Shown in pieces: positions 16,312 through 24,987 of a stretch of 45,129 nucleotides of DNA. The position numbers and the translations under genes are program-made. Position 1 is the first letter of the stretch. Each line of letters begins with the position of its first letter. Origin of the DNA: Dehalococcoidia bacterium (GTDB taxonomy: Bacteria; Chloroflexota; Dehalococcoidia; GIF9; AB-539-J10); assembly GCA_014859205.1 (NCBI GenBank), contig JACUUR010000004.1:1-45129 (forward strand), read 5' to 3'. A model generated the notes under the pieces. The model was not told the DNA's origin and ran no database searches. It saw only the letters and a program-made list of their open reading frames with translations.

Positions 16312-16343
16312 TGACGAACTGCAATATGGAGGAGAAGGGAGCA

Positions 16344-16970
16344 ATGGTCCTCAAATCGCTGGTGGTAGGCGCCTTCGCCACCAACTGCTATGTAGTTGGC
16401 TCCTCTTCAACCGGGAAGGGCATGATTATCGACCCGGGCGCCAATGCCAGGGCCATTCTCACGGCGGTGCAGGAGGCGGGGCTTTCCATATCGTTGATCG
16501 TGATCACACATGCCCACATCGACCATGTGGGCGCTCTTCGGGCAGTTCACGAGAAGACCGGCGCCCGGTTCGCCCTTCATGAGGCTGAGAAAAGTCTGAT
16601 GCTGGCCGCCCCCATGCGTATGCTGACATCGCTGGGTCTGACTCCCCTAAAGTCGCCTCACAAGCCGGACAGATTGCTCAAGGATGGCGACGGAATAGAT
16701 GTCGGTGACCTGCACTTCGAGGTGCTTTACACCCCCGGGCATAGCTCCGGCGGAGTCTGCCTGCTCGGGCACGGAGTGGTGTTCAGCGGAGATACTCTGT
16801 TCAACTGTGGCATCGGCAGGACCGATCCACCCGGTGGGAATTACGACCGGCTGATGAAGAGCATCCGGGAGAAGCTCATGGTGCTGCCCGACGAGACGGT
16901 TGTCTATCCCGGCCACGGGCCGCCCACCACCATCGGAGCTGAGCGCCGGGGGAACCCCTTCCTCCGCTAA
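16344..16970 (+). CDS. MBL-fold metallo-hydrolase, glyoxalase II-like
   Basis: 208-aa metallo-beta-lactamase-fold enzyme. The binuclear metal motif THAHIDHVG (HxHxDH) is complete, with GHSSGG, the bridging aspartate in FSGDTLF and the final YPGHG histidine. The size and the N-terminal VVGAFATNCYVVG match the single-domain YcbL/glyoxalase II-like group that hydrolyses thioesters such as S-lactoylglutathione analogues. Start 16344 is taken because family members begin MxxKxLVVG, and AAGGGAG lies upstream; ATG 16326 is possible. It converges on aroC. Confidence 0.85.
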   Translation: MVLKSLVVGAFATNCYVVGSSSTGKGMIIDPGANARAILTAVQEAGLSISLIVITHAHIDHVGALRAVHEKTGARFALHEAEKSLMLAAPMRMLTSLGLTPLKSPHKPDRLLKDGDGIDVGDLHFEVLYTPGHSSGGVCLLGHGVVFSGDTLFNCGIGRTDPPGGNYDRLMKSIREKLMVLPDETVVYPGHGPPTTIGAERRGNPFLR

Positions 16971-17033
16971 GCGGCCTCCGCTGCAGGCATTCGGTGTTGC
17001 GGGCGCCTCCCAACCCACCGGGACACGGGCGCG

Positions 17034-18404
17034 TCACTGAGCTATGCTACTCAGATAGTTGTGATAGTTCGCCAGTGACTCCTTGAGATTATCACCGCCG
17101 AATTTCTCCAGGACTGCGTCTGCCAGCACGATGGCCAGCATGGCCTCGGCTATTACCCCTGCCGCGGGAACCGCGCAGACGTCGCTGCGTTCGTAGTGGG
17201 CCCTGGCCTGCTTTCCGTTACGCAGGTCTATCGAGGACAGGGGCTCGGCCAGAGTTGCTATAGGTTTCACCGCCGCCCTCACTATGATGTCCTCGCCGTT
17301 GCTCATGCCGCCTTCGATGCCGCCGGCATGGTTCGTGGCGTGTCGCCAGGGGAGACATTGCTTCGCTTCACCCTCACCCAGCCCTCTCCCTTCGAGGGAG
17401 AGGGTTCGGGTTAGGGGTTCGATGACGTCGTGGGCCTGCGAGCCTCTGAGGCCAGCGGAACCGAATCCAGTGCCGATCTCAACCCCCTTAACGGCGTTAA
17501 TGCTCATTATGGCCTCTGCGATTCTGGCGTCGAGCCTGCGGTCCCAGCTGACGTGGCTGCCCAGACCGATGGTGACGCCGCTGGCAACCACCTCGAAGAT
17601 GCCCCCCAGGGTGTCTCCGCTGGCTTTGGCCTCGTCGATGGCCGCCATCATGGCCTTCTCCGTCGTTTCATCGGCACAACGGACCGGGGAGGCCTCTACG
17701 GTCTGCCAGTCTACCCTGCTCTCGCCCTGGAGTCTATTCTGAGCGGGAAGAGATTCTTCGCCGCGCTCAGAACGACAGGGGGGAGAGGGATCAGAATCAC
17801 AACTCTCCTTTCTCCCCCTGAACGAAGTGAAGGGTCTCTGAGATTGCTTCGTCCCGATCACATCGGGACTCGCAATGACAGGGGAACCAGAAGACTCACA
17901 GCTGACATGGCCGATGGCCACGGTATGGCTATGAATGGCTATGCCGAACTCCTCCAGGAATCTCCTGGCTACAGCGCCGGCGGCCACCCTGGCGGCCGTT
18001 TCGCGCGCACTGGCCCTCTCCATGACCGGCCTGATATCCTTGAGCCCGTATTTGGTCACACCTGCCAGGTCGGCATGTCCCGGACGGGGACAGATTACAG
18101 CCTCCGCTGCTTCATCGGGCGGCGTGATGCTCATTGCCTGCTGCCAGTTCGTCCAGTCCCGATTGGCGATAAACAGCGCGATGGGGCTGCCCATGGTGAC
18201 CCCGTGGCGCACGCCGGCCATGATGTCCACCTCATCCGCCTCGATCTCCATACGGGGACCGCGGCCGTAACCCTGCTGGCGCCTCTTGAGTTGCCTGTTG
18301 ATATATGCAGCCTCCAGGGGGAGGTCGGCCACCATGCCCTCGACTATGGCGACCAGTCCCTTGCCGTGGGATTCTCCGGCGGTAAGAAAACGAAGTCTTC
18401 CCAT
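17034..18404 (-). CDS. aroC: Chorismate synthase with two in-frame repeat insertions
   Basis: Converts EPSP to chorismate, the last step of the shikimate pathway, using reduced FMN. Family blocks are present in order: GESHGK (residues 10-15), RRQQGYGRGPRM, RPGHAD (107-112), RASARETAARVAAGAVARRFL, MSINAVKGVEIGTGF, GGIEGGMSNG (361-370) and the RSDVCAVPA motif. Typical chorismate synthases of this class are about 360-390 aa; this one is 456. The excess lies in two places that read as translated dispersed repeats: residues about 171-228 and about 329-356. The frame stays open through both, and all conserved blocks outside them look intact. Last gene of the alaS-ruvX-aroE-sppA-aroC series. Confidence 0.92.
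   Translation of the reverse strand: MGRLRFLTAGESHGKGLVAIVEGMVADLPLEAAYINRQLKRRQQGYGRGPRMEIEADEVDIMAGVRHGVTMGSPIALFIANRDWTNWQQAMSITPPDEAAEAVICPRPGHADLAGVTKYGLKDIRPVMERASARETAARVAAGAVARRFLEEFGIAIHSHTVAIGHVSCESSGSPVIASPDVIGTKQSQRPFTSFRGRKESCDSDPSPPCRSERGEESLPAQNRLQGESRVDWQTVEASPVRCADETTEKAMMAAIDEAKASGDTLGGIFEVVASGVTIGLGSHVSWDRRLDARIAEAIMSINAVKGVEIGTGFGSAGLRGSQAHDVIEPLTRTLSLEGRGLGEGEAKQCLPWRHATNHAGGIEGGMSNGEDIIVRAAVKPIATLAEPLSSIDLRNGKQARAHYERSDVCAVPAAGVIAEAMLAIVLADAVLEKFGGDNLKESLANYHNYLSSIAQ
17342..17420. repeat. Palindromic repeat inserted in aroC (site 2)
   Basis: The core at 17382-17404 is a perfect 10-bp stem, CCCTCTCCCT/AGGGAGAGGG, around a TCG loop. It is flanked by CACCCTCACCC and GGGTTAGGGG arms of the same dispersed family. 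Within AroC it encodes about 28 residues (TRTLSLEGRGLGEGEAKQ region) between the HDVI and NHAGGIEGG blocks, which are nearly adjacent in normal chorismate synthases. Confidence 0.8.
17721..17894. repeat. Composite repeat inserted in aroC (site 1)
   Basis: Two modules can be seen. 17842-17879 is an imperfect palindrome (GATTGC...GCAATGAC ends, GTCCCGAT/ATCGGGAC core) related to window positions 1-37. 17733-17778 carries the CTGAGCGGGAAGAGATTCTT and CGCTCAGAACGACAGG words. It encodes about 58 extra AroC residues (SSGSPVIASPDV...LPAQNRLQGES) between the GHVS and VDWQTVEASPVRCAD blocks. Confidence 0.8.
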
Positions 18405-18507
18405 CTAACTAACCCGCGAGAAGCCTCTTTCTTCCCGGCGGCCTCGCAGACCTGACCTCAACTTCGCCCGTTTTGCCGCGAAGGGCGCAAGACTCCAGCG
18501 GCCGGCA

Positions 18508-19437
18508 TCACCCTCCTTGATACAGAAACCGAGGTTGAGGATAGCTATGGCTCAAGACCTCCAGCAGGAGTACATCCTGTGCGCTCAGCCCCCATAGGCT
18601 GTTCCGAATGGCATTGATAAACCCCAGCAATGACCACTGCGACACCCTGCGCGGCTGGTAATACTCCACTCTGGGGTCCTCGATGCCCGCCAGTTCCGCC
18701 GCCAGGTCGATAGCTGTCTTCAGGTCGCCTAGCTCATCGACGAGCCCGAGTGCCAGGGCTTCGGTGCCGGTGTACACCTGCCCTGTAGCCAGGGCCCTGA
18801 CCGCATCCCAGCTTAGCCCCCTCCCCTCTGCCACCACAGACACGAAGTGCTCATAGTACTCGTCGACCATGCGCTGCATGATCTCCATCTCCTCGGCTGT
18901 CAGTTCCCTCAACCCTGAGTACATGTCTTTGTACATTCCGCCCTTGAAGGTCTCTATGTCGACGCCCAGCCTGTCCAGAAGTTCCTCGACATTCACCACT
19001 TGAGAGATAACCCCTATGCTGCCGGTCAGGGTGCCCGGAAGGGCAACGATGCTGTCGGCCCCGGTTGAGATGTAGTATCCACCCGAAGCAGCCATGCCCC
19101 CCATGCTGACCACGACCGGTTTCCTCTCCCTGACCCTTTCTATCTCCCACAGTATTTCCTGGCAGGGTGCGATCTCACCGCCGGGACTTTCGATGCGCAG
19201 AACAATGGCCCGGACTGCCCTGGTCCGCTCTGCCCTGGCCAGGTAGTCCCTCACCAGATCGGGGGTAATGGTCGGGCCCGAGAACAATGACGCATCCTGC
19301 ATGGTGATCGTGCCGGTGAGCGGGATCACGGCGACCCTGGCTGCTGCCGTTCTGGGGATGACTATGGTCACAACGAGTATGGCCGCAAGCAGTAATACCA
19401 CGCTCAGGCTGACGATTATTGCCGTTTTCCTTTTCAC
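18508..19437 (-). CDS. sppA: Signal peptide peptidase SppA
   Basis: 309-aa membrane-anchored serine protease that clears signal-peptide remnants. One N-terminal transmembrane helix lies at about residues 7-27. The catalytic Ser is in GGMAASGGYY (Ser118) and the general-base Lys in GGMYKDM (Lys170), the same 52-residue separation as the Ser147/Lys199 dyad of Bacillus SppA, so this is the short single-domain form. The LTGSIGV segment is also present. GTG start overlapping the aroE stop by 4 nt. Confidence 0.92.
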   Translation of the reverse strand: MKRKTAIIVSLSVVLLLAAILVVTIVIPRTAAARVAVIPLTGTITMQDASLFSGPTITPDLVRDYLARAERTRAVRAIVLRIESPGGEIAPCQEILWEIERVRERKPVVVSMGGMAASGGYYISTGADSIVALPGTLTGSIGVISQVVNVEELLDRLGVDIETFKGGMYKDMYSGLRELTAEEMEIMQRMVDEYYEHFVSVVAEGRGLSWDAVRALATGQVYTGTEALALGLVDELGDLKTAIDLAAELAGIEDPRVEYYQPRRVSQWSLLGFINAIRNSLWGLSAQDVLLLEVLSHSYPQPRFLYQGG

Positions 19438-20324
19438 TGCTTTCTGCCTGTCAGTGCTTGCTTCGCTTTGCTGAACATTATATCAACCGGAGCTGCCCTG
19501 CCTGTCCACATCTCAAACGAGGCCGCCCCCTGATATACTAGCATAGGCAGACCACCGAGTATATCGGCTCCCGCCTCCTGCGCCAGCTTCAACAGGGGCG
19601 TCGGCCACGGGTTGTACACCAGGTCATAGACTAATGCGCCCCGGGGAATCACCTCCCGTTTCAGAGGCGATTCCCCTTCTTGAGGACCGTGTCTCATGCC
19701 TACGGTGGTGCAATGGACTATCAAGTCGCAGTTTTCGAAAGTCGCGGCCGAGTTCACGTTCTCCCAGGCGAAGGCGGTTGCCCCAATGGCCGGCTGCTCT
19801 GACCACAACGAAGGACCGTCCGCGTAAGCCCGTAGGGCAGCCGCCAATCCTTCGGCCCGCCCGGGAATACCATCGGTAATGGCCAGTGAGGCCACCCTCT
19901 TCTGCAATAGAGCAAAGCCGGCTGCCCTGGCCGCCCCGCCCGCACCCAGCATTACCACCCGTTTCCCCTCAGCGTCGAAGCGTCGCTCCCTGTACAGTGC
20001 TGTGACGAAACCATGGACATCGGTGTTGGAACCCAGAAGCCTGTCTCCCTTCCTGATAATGGTGTTGACAGCACCGACTAGCCCGGCCACGTCATCGATC
20101 TCATCCAACAAGGATAGAACCGCTTCTTTGTAGGGCACGGTCACGTTAGCGCCCAGGTTCGCAGGTCGCCTCAGATCATCCACTGCCTCGCGCAGCCGCG
20201 ATGAGTCGGTCTCCCGGGCTTCATAGCGAATACCAAGCTGATAGTGGTCCAGGGCGGCCTGCTGGAAACAGGGCGAGATGGAATGCTTGAGGGGATAACC
20301 GATCAGGCCTATGTATTCAGACAT
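19434..20324 (-). CDS. aroE: Shikimate dehydrogenase
   Basis: 296-aa NADPH-dependent reductase of 3-dehydroshikimate. The substrate-binding SISP (residues 15-18), the catalytic Lys66 in NVTVPYKE, Asp102 in NTDVHGF and the nucleotide-binding GAGGAARA (127-134) are all present. The C-terminal LVYNPWPTPLLKLAQEAGA segment and the MLVYQG motif are also as expected. It shares an operon with aroC, linking two shikimate-pathway steps. Confidence 0.95.
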   Translation of the reverse strand: MSEYIGLIGYPLKHSISPCFQQAALDHYQLGIRYEARETDSSRLREAVDDLRRPANLGANVTVPYKEAVLSLLDEIDDVAGLVGAVNTIIRKGDRLLGSNTDVHGFVTALYRERRFDAEGKRVVMLGAGGAARAAGFALLQKRVASLAITDGIPGRAEGLAAALRAYADGPSLWSEQPAIGATAFAWENVNSAATFENCDLIVHCTTVGMRHGPQEGESPLKREVIPRGALVYDLVYNPWPTPLLKLAQEAGADILGGLPMLVYQGAASFEMWTGRAAPVDIMFSKAKQALTGRKQ

Positions 20325-20340
20325 CTCATGAGACTCCAGA

Positions 20341-20823
20341 CTATTGGCCCGGGCTTTGGCTATCCAGAAAATCCTGGAGAATGAGGCTGGCCGCTATGGC
20401 GTCAACCCCTGCTTTGATGTAAGACCGCCTCTTCGTGGTCCCTCTTCTTGCCCTGGAGGCCCCCTTGCCACCCATGCGACCCGTCTCGGCCTTCAATTGC
20501 TCGGCTGCTTTGGTGGAGAACCGCTCATCCCATAGTAGTACGTCGAGATGGTTGAGGCTGCTCTGCCTCGCACGCTGTGACAGTCTGTCGGCAAAGGCTG
20601 TCACCTTAGTGGCCTGTTCTCCCACATCTCCACTCAGGTGGCGGGGCAGGCCGATTACGATACGCCCTGCATTGTGCTGCTCGGCAAGCTTGATCACCTC
20701 ATCGATGAGGACATCCTCTCCTCCAGGGGCAAGCACGGTTAGAGGGGTGGCCAGGACCCCGCCGGGATCGCTTACGGCCACTCCGGTCCTTCTATCTCCG
20801 ATATCCAGTCCCAAGCTGCGCAT
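20341..20823 (-). CDS. ruvX: RuvX/YqgF Holliday junction resolvase-like protein
   Basis: RNase H-fold protein, implicated in 16S rRNA 5'-end maturation and proposed as a resolvase. LGLDIGDRRTGVAVSD at the N-terminus carries the first acidic residue; IVIGLPRHLSG and the WDERFSTKAAE motif follow, and a late Asp lies in KAGVDAIAASLILQDFL. ATG 20823 is taken because it opens directly into the first beta strand (MRSLGLDIG); the open frame extends 11 codons further without family support. The alaS-ruvX order is common in bacteria. Confidence 0.92.
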   Translation of the reverse strand: MRSLGLDIGDRRTGVAVSDPGGVLATPLTVLAPGGEDVLIDEVIKLAEQHNAGRIVIGLPRHLSGDVGEQATKVTAFADRLSQRARQSSLNHLDVLLWDERFSTKAAEQLKAETGRMGGKGASRARRGTTKRRSYIKAGVDAIAASLILQDFLDSQSPGQ

Positions 20824-20908
20824 CTCAGCCCCCGAAGGCCAAAAGCCAAACGTCACATCTCAAAGGCGCAGTGCCCCGGTCAGAGAGCGGCTGCTGCCCT
20901 CGAATGCC

Positions 20909-23545
20909 TCATTGTCCTGAGTGACCGGACAGCTTGCCCGCAACGATGCCCTTCACCGATTGCAGGGCCTCGTCAACCCTGGCGGCGTCCTTGCCGCCCG
21001 CCTGAGCCATGCCGGCCTTGCCACCACCACCGCCACCGGCAACCCTGGCTACCTGGTTGATGATGTCACCGGCGTGGAATCCCCTGGCCGTCAGGTCCTG
21101 AGTCACCACAGCCAGGAAGCTCGGCTTGCCGTTCTGGACTGTAGCCAGAACCACAACAGCGCTCTGCAACCTGTCCCGCAGCATATCGCCCGTTTCCCTG
21201 AGCACCGGCATGCTCAGCGCCGGCACGCGGGCGGCCAGGACCGTCACTCCGTCGACCTGCTCCGTCGATCCGACCAGATCCTCGACTATCCTGCGCGAGA
21301 GCTCCCTCTCCAGCCAGAGCGCCCTCCGCCGCTCCGCCTCCAGTTCGCCCATGAGCTCGGTTAGCTTGCCGGGCACCTCCTCCATCGAGCTTTCTACTGA
21401 TCTGGACAGGCTCTTCAGGGTGGCGAGGCGAGATTCAACCAGGGCCTCAGCTTCTCTTCCTGTTACGGCCTCGATGCGGTGCAGACCTGCGCCGATACTG
21501 CCTTGACCGGTTATCAGAAACAGGCCGATCTCCCCTGTCGAACTAACATGAGTGCCACCGCAGAGCTCCTTGCTTATTGGCGGCTCGCCTATCTCCAGGA
21601 CCCGGACCTCGTCCCCGTACTTCTCTTCGAACAGGGCGATAGCTCCGTCGGCTATGGCCTGGCTATAGGGCATCAGTCTGGGTTGTACTCTCAGGTTCTG
21701 GCGTATCCATTCGTTGACCTGACTTTGAATCTCCGATAGCTGCTGCTCGGTGATGGCAGACAGGTGGGACAGGTCGAATCTGAACCCGCGGGGCTCCACC
21801 GAGGAACCCTTTTGATACACACGGTCACCCAGTACCTGCCTCAAGGCTGCCTGGAGCAGATGGGTGGCCGTATGGTTGCGGGCGATGTCCAACCGGCGGG
21901 CGACATCCACTCGAGCTTCAACCTCGTCGCAAAGCGATATGTTTCCGGCAACAACTCGGCTCCTGTGTATTATCACGTCTGAAGCAGTTACGACCGTGTT
22001 TGTTACGGCTGCCCTGCCCTCCGGGCCTTCAATTTCGCCGGTATCGCCCACCTGCCCACCCATCTCAGCATAGAAGGGAGTCCTGTCCATGACGATATCT
22101 ACTGCCTCACCCTCAGACGCAGTTTCTACCGAACCCTTCTCAGTTACCAAATCGAGAATCTTTGATTCGCAGCTGCATTCTTGATAGCCAACGAAGGCCG
22201 TGTGCTCACGTATTACCGTAGCCCTGACCTCCAGGCTACCGGTGCCTCGCAGGCTGACTCTAGCCCTTTCCCGCTGCTTCTCCATCTCAACCTGAAAGCC
22301 TTCCCAGTCTATGGAAAGGCCTTTGTCCAGGGCAATCTCGGCGGTTAGCTCCGGAGGAAAGCCATAGGTATCGTAGAGCCTGAACACCTCTTCGCCTGCC
22401 AGGTGCTTCCTGCCCTGGGCCAGAGCCCCATCGGCGAACCTGTCCGCCCAGGTCAGTCCGCTATCAAGCGTGGCAATGAACTTTTCCTCCTCGGCACCGA
22501 TCACCTTCGTAATCAGGCCCTGATTGGTGGCAAGCTCAGGATATATGTGGCTCATGGTTTCAACCACAACCTCTCCCAGCTCATTGAGAAAAGGGCCCTG
22601 CAGGCCCAGTTTCCTGCCGAACAACGAAGCCCGCCTGATGATGCGCCGCAGGATGTATCCCCTGCCCTCATTGGAGGGCATTACACCATCGGCGATGAGA
22701 AAGGGCATGCCGCGGGTGTGGTCAAGCACGATCCTGGTGGCCCGGTCGACGTTCGGATCAAGTCCGTATTCCTTTCCGGACAACCGACAGACAGCATCTA
22801 TCAAAGGCGAGAACAGGTCTGTCTCATAGGGCGACGATCTACCCTGGATGGCGGCCACGGTTCTCTCGATGCCCATGCCGGTATCGATATTCGGCCTGGG
22901 CAGAGGAGTCCGACACCCTTGCCGGTCCTGATTGTACTGGGTGAAGACCAGATTCCATATCTCGGTGTAGCGGCCGCAGTCACAATTGGGCTTACATTCG
23001 GGCTTGCGGCAGCCGAACTCTTCGCCAAGGTCATAGTGGATCTCGCTGCACGGCCCGCAGGGACCGGAGTCACCCACAGGGCCCCAGAAGTTGTCCTCCT
23101 CTCCAAAGCGCAGTATTCTGTCGGCGGGGATGCCGATCTCCTGCCAGTGGCCGAAGGCTTCGTCATCGTCAAGATAGATGGTTATCCACAGCCGTTGCCG
23201 GGGCAGCCTCAGATGCCCGGTGACAAACTCCCAGGCCCAGGCAATGGTGTCCTTCTTGAAGTAATCGCCCACGCTGAAATTGCCCAGCATTTCGAAGAAG
23301 GTGAGGTGCTTGCTGTCACCCACCAGGTCTATGTCGGTGGTGCGAAAACACTTCTGGCAGGAGACCAGGCGCGGCGCGGGCGGGGTCTCGAGCCCCAGGT
23401 AATAAGGCTTGATCTGTACCATGCCTGCGGAGGTCAGCAGCAAGGTGGGATCTCTGTGAGGTACCAGGGATGAACTGGGGATGACCTTATGTCCTCTGTC
23501 CTGGAAAAACCTCAGAAAAGCCTGCCTGAGTTCGTCGCCGGTCAT
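20909..23545 (-). CDS. alaS: Alanyl-tRNA synthetase
   Basis: Class II synthetase charging tRNA-Ala, about 878 aa, full length. N-terminal MTGDELRQAFLRFFQDRGH, then the catalytic core with motif 2/3 segments. The editing-domain zinc ligands HTATH (558-562) and CGGTH (662-666) are both intact. The C-terminal DHHA1-like domain ends in a Gly-rich VARVAGGGGGGKAGMAQAGGK segment. ATG 23545 follows AAGGTGAT by 6 nt; TTG 23548 directly before it is a less likely start. It leads the operon with ruvX, aroE, sppA and aroC. A T-box is not possible because the predicted leader is only about 12 nt. Confidence 0.96.
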   Translation of the reverse strand: MTGDELRQAFLRFFQDRGHKVIPSSSLVPHRDPTLLLTSAGMVQIKPYYLGLETPPAPRLVSCQKCFRTTDIDLVGDSKHLTFFEMLGNFSVGDYFKKDTIAWAWEFVTGHLRLPRQRLWITIYLDDDEAFGHWQEIGIPADRILRFGEEDNFWGPVGDSGPCGPCSEIHYDLGEEFGCRKPECKPNCDCGRYTEIWNLVFTQYNQDRQGCRTPLPRPNIDTGMGIERTVAAIQGRSSPYETDLFSPLIDAVCRLSGKEYGLDPNVDRATRIVLDHTRGMPFLIADGVMPSNEGRGYILRRIIRRASLFGRKLGLQGPFLNELGEVVVETMSHIYPELATNQGLITKVIGAEEEKFIATLDSGLTWADRFADGALAQGRKHLAGEEVFRLYDTYGFPPELTAEIALDKGLSIDWEGFQVEMEKQRERARVSLRGTGSLEVRATVIREHTAFVGYQECSCESKILDLVTEKGSVETASEGEAVDIVMDRTPFYAEMGGQVGDTGEIEGPEGRAAVTNTVVTASDVIIHRSRVVAGNISLCDEVEARVDVARRLDIARNHTATHLLQAALRQVLGDRVYQKGSSVEPRGFRFDLSHLSAITEQQLSEIQSQVNEWIRQNLRVQPRLMPYSQAIADGAIALFEEKYGDEVRVLEIGEPPISKELCGGTHVSSTGEIGLFLITGQGSIGAGLHRIEAVTGREAEALVESRLATLKSLSRSVESSMEEVPGKLTELMGELEAERRRALWLERELSRRIVEDLVGSTEQVDGVTVLAARVPALSMPVLRETGDMLRDRLQSAVVVLATVQNGKPSFLAVVTQDLTARGFHAGDIINQVARVAGGGGGGKAGMAQAGGKDAARVDEALQSVKGIVAGKLSGHSGQ

Positions 23546-23548
23546 CAA

Positions 23549-23876
23549 TCGATCACCTTCCTGATTTTAGAAGGTGTTAGCTTCAATGTCAATCGGCCGC
23601 CGTGCCACGGAGTTGCGCCCCCATGACGAACAGCCCGGGCAGGCCACTTCTGCCAGGGACACCGGCACAACACCATGACCGTCGCCGGGTTCTGCCCGGA
23701 GTTCGGCCCCTCCGGCTCCGTTCGAGACCAGGCCAAGAGTCTGGCGATTTTTGGCCACACCGTCTATAATAAGGCTTCCGTGACAACACTTGTTCGAAGG
23801 GCTGCCGCTGCCGGGATGCAGCAGTCCCCATTGCAGTGCCCCACAGCCAGTCCATATGCATTGAAAGGAGCGTGCC
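23549..23876. other. Divergent promoter region between alaS and the acyl-CoA dehydrogenases
   Basis: 328 nt without a gene. It holds the alaS promoter and, on the + strand, a TATAAT at 23765-23770 lacking a good -35 that may serve the dehydrogenase pair. Several short GC-rich inverted repeats are present around 23630-23720. Confidence 0.5.
23564..23592 (-). promoter_or_regulatory. alaS promoter
   Basis: Minus strand: TTGACA (23592-23587), 17-bp spacer, TAAAAT (23569-23564); RNA start near 23557. Confidence 0.7.
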
Positions 23877-24971
23877 ATGATTTCGTTTAGCCCATCCGAA
23901 GAACAGCAGATGATCGTGACCATGGTGAAGCAATTCGCCAACGATGAGATGCGCAAGATCTACCGGGAATGTGATGAGAGCGGTGAAATCCCTGACAGCG
24001 TGGTAGAGACGGCCTGGCAACTGGGCCTCGTTGCCAGCAGCATGCCGGAGGAGTGCGGTGGATTCGGCGGGGAGCACTCGGCCATCACCGGTGCGCTGAT
24101 AGGCGAGGAACTGGCCTGGGGCGACCTCGCCATGGCCATGCACATCCTCTGCCCAGCACTGGTTGCCTATCCCCTACTGGAGATGGGCACCGACGCGCAG
24201 AGGAAGAAATATCTACCTCTACTCTGCGGTGAAAAGTACAAGGCGGCCACCTCTGCCCTCATCGAGCCACACTTTGATTATGACCCTCACTCGCTGTCAA
24301 CCACCGCCCGGGCTGACGGCAATGATTATGTTCTTAATGGCGACAAGTGCCTTGTGCCCCTGGCGGCTGAAGCTGACTTGCTGCTCATCTACGCAGCCGC
24401 AGACGGCCGTAGCCAGGGCTTCATCGTGGAAAAGGGCGCCAAAGGGCTTGAGATCGGCGAGCGAGAGGAGAACATGGGCATAAGGGGGCTGGCCACTTAC
24501 GGTCTCAACCTGAAGGATTGCCGCGTGCCTCGAGAGAACAGGCTGGGAGGGGAGAAGGCGGGGGACTTTGACCGTATCCTGAACTGCTCGCAGGTGGGAC
24601 TGTCGGCGATGGCCATCGGGGTAGCCAGAGCAGCCTTCGAATACTCGAGGGACTACGCCAAGGAACGCGTTGCCTTCGGGGAACCCATCGCCTCCCGCCA
24701 GGCAATTGCCTTTATGCTGGCGGAGATGGCCATTGAGATCGACGCTACCAGGTTGATGACATGGGAGGCTGCCTGGAAGCTGGACCGCAAGGAAGACGTC
24801 ACCAAAGAGGCATCACTGGTGAAGGCGTATGCTGACGACATGGTTATGATGGTAACTGACCGCGCCGTACAGATTCTGGGCGGGCACGGTTATATTCGAG
24901 AGCATCCGGTGGAGCTTTGGCTGAGGAATGGGCGGGGATTTGCCACTTTCGACGGCATGGCTATGGTATAG
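23877..24971 (+). CDS. Acyl-CoA dehydrogenase-like subunit lacking catalytic residues
   Basis: 364-aa member of the acyl-CoA dehydrogenase fold (N-terminal, middle and C-terminal domains all present; GYIREHPVELWLRNGR near the end). Two hallmarks are altered. The FAD/substrate motif normally reading MTExxxGSD is ALIEPHFDYDPHSL (128-140). The catalytic YEGT glutamate is replaced by FDGM (Asp359), after which the chain stops without the usual C-terminal helix. AAGGAG precedes the ATG by 6 nt. The complete homologue follows 16 nt later. It is best read as the structural half of a heteromeric enzyme; substrate unknown. Confidence 0.87.
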   Translation: MISFSPSEEQQMIVTMVKQFANDEMRKIYRECDESGEIPDSVVETAWQLGLVASSMPEECGGFGGEHSAITGALIGEELAWGDLAMAMHILCPALVAYPLLEMGTDAQRKKYLPLLCGEKYKAATSALIEPHFDYDPHSLSTTARADGNDYVLNGDKCLVPLAAEADLLLIYAAADGRSQGFIVEKGAKGLEIGEREENMGIRGLATYGLNLKDCRVPRENRLGGEKAGDFDRILNCSQVGLSAMAIGVARAAFEYSRDYAKERVAFGEPIASRQAIAFMLAEMAIEIDATRLMTWEAAWKLDRKEDVTKEASLVKAYADDMVMMVTDRAVQILGGHGYIREHPVELWLRNGRGFATFDGMAMV

Positions 24972-24987
24972 AAGGAGGTACTACCCA

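Noticed and set aside
17342-17420. Aberrant AroC explained as a pseudogene
   Set aside because: Both insertions are in frame and free of stops, and all conserved blocks outside them look intact; a working enzyme with tolerated inserts is the simpler reading, though a second aroC elsewhere is not excluded.
17430-18455. Long plus-strand open frame opposite aroC
   Set aside because: It is antisense to all conserved AroC blocks, has no family features and reads through the repeats.
22403-23473. 356-codon plus-strand frame opposite alaS
   Set aside because: Shadow of a high-GC synthetase gene; no recognisable motifs or start signals.
23546-23600. T-box riboswitch before alaS
   Set aside because: The predicted transcript starts about 12 nt before the ATG, leaving no room for a T-box.
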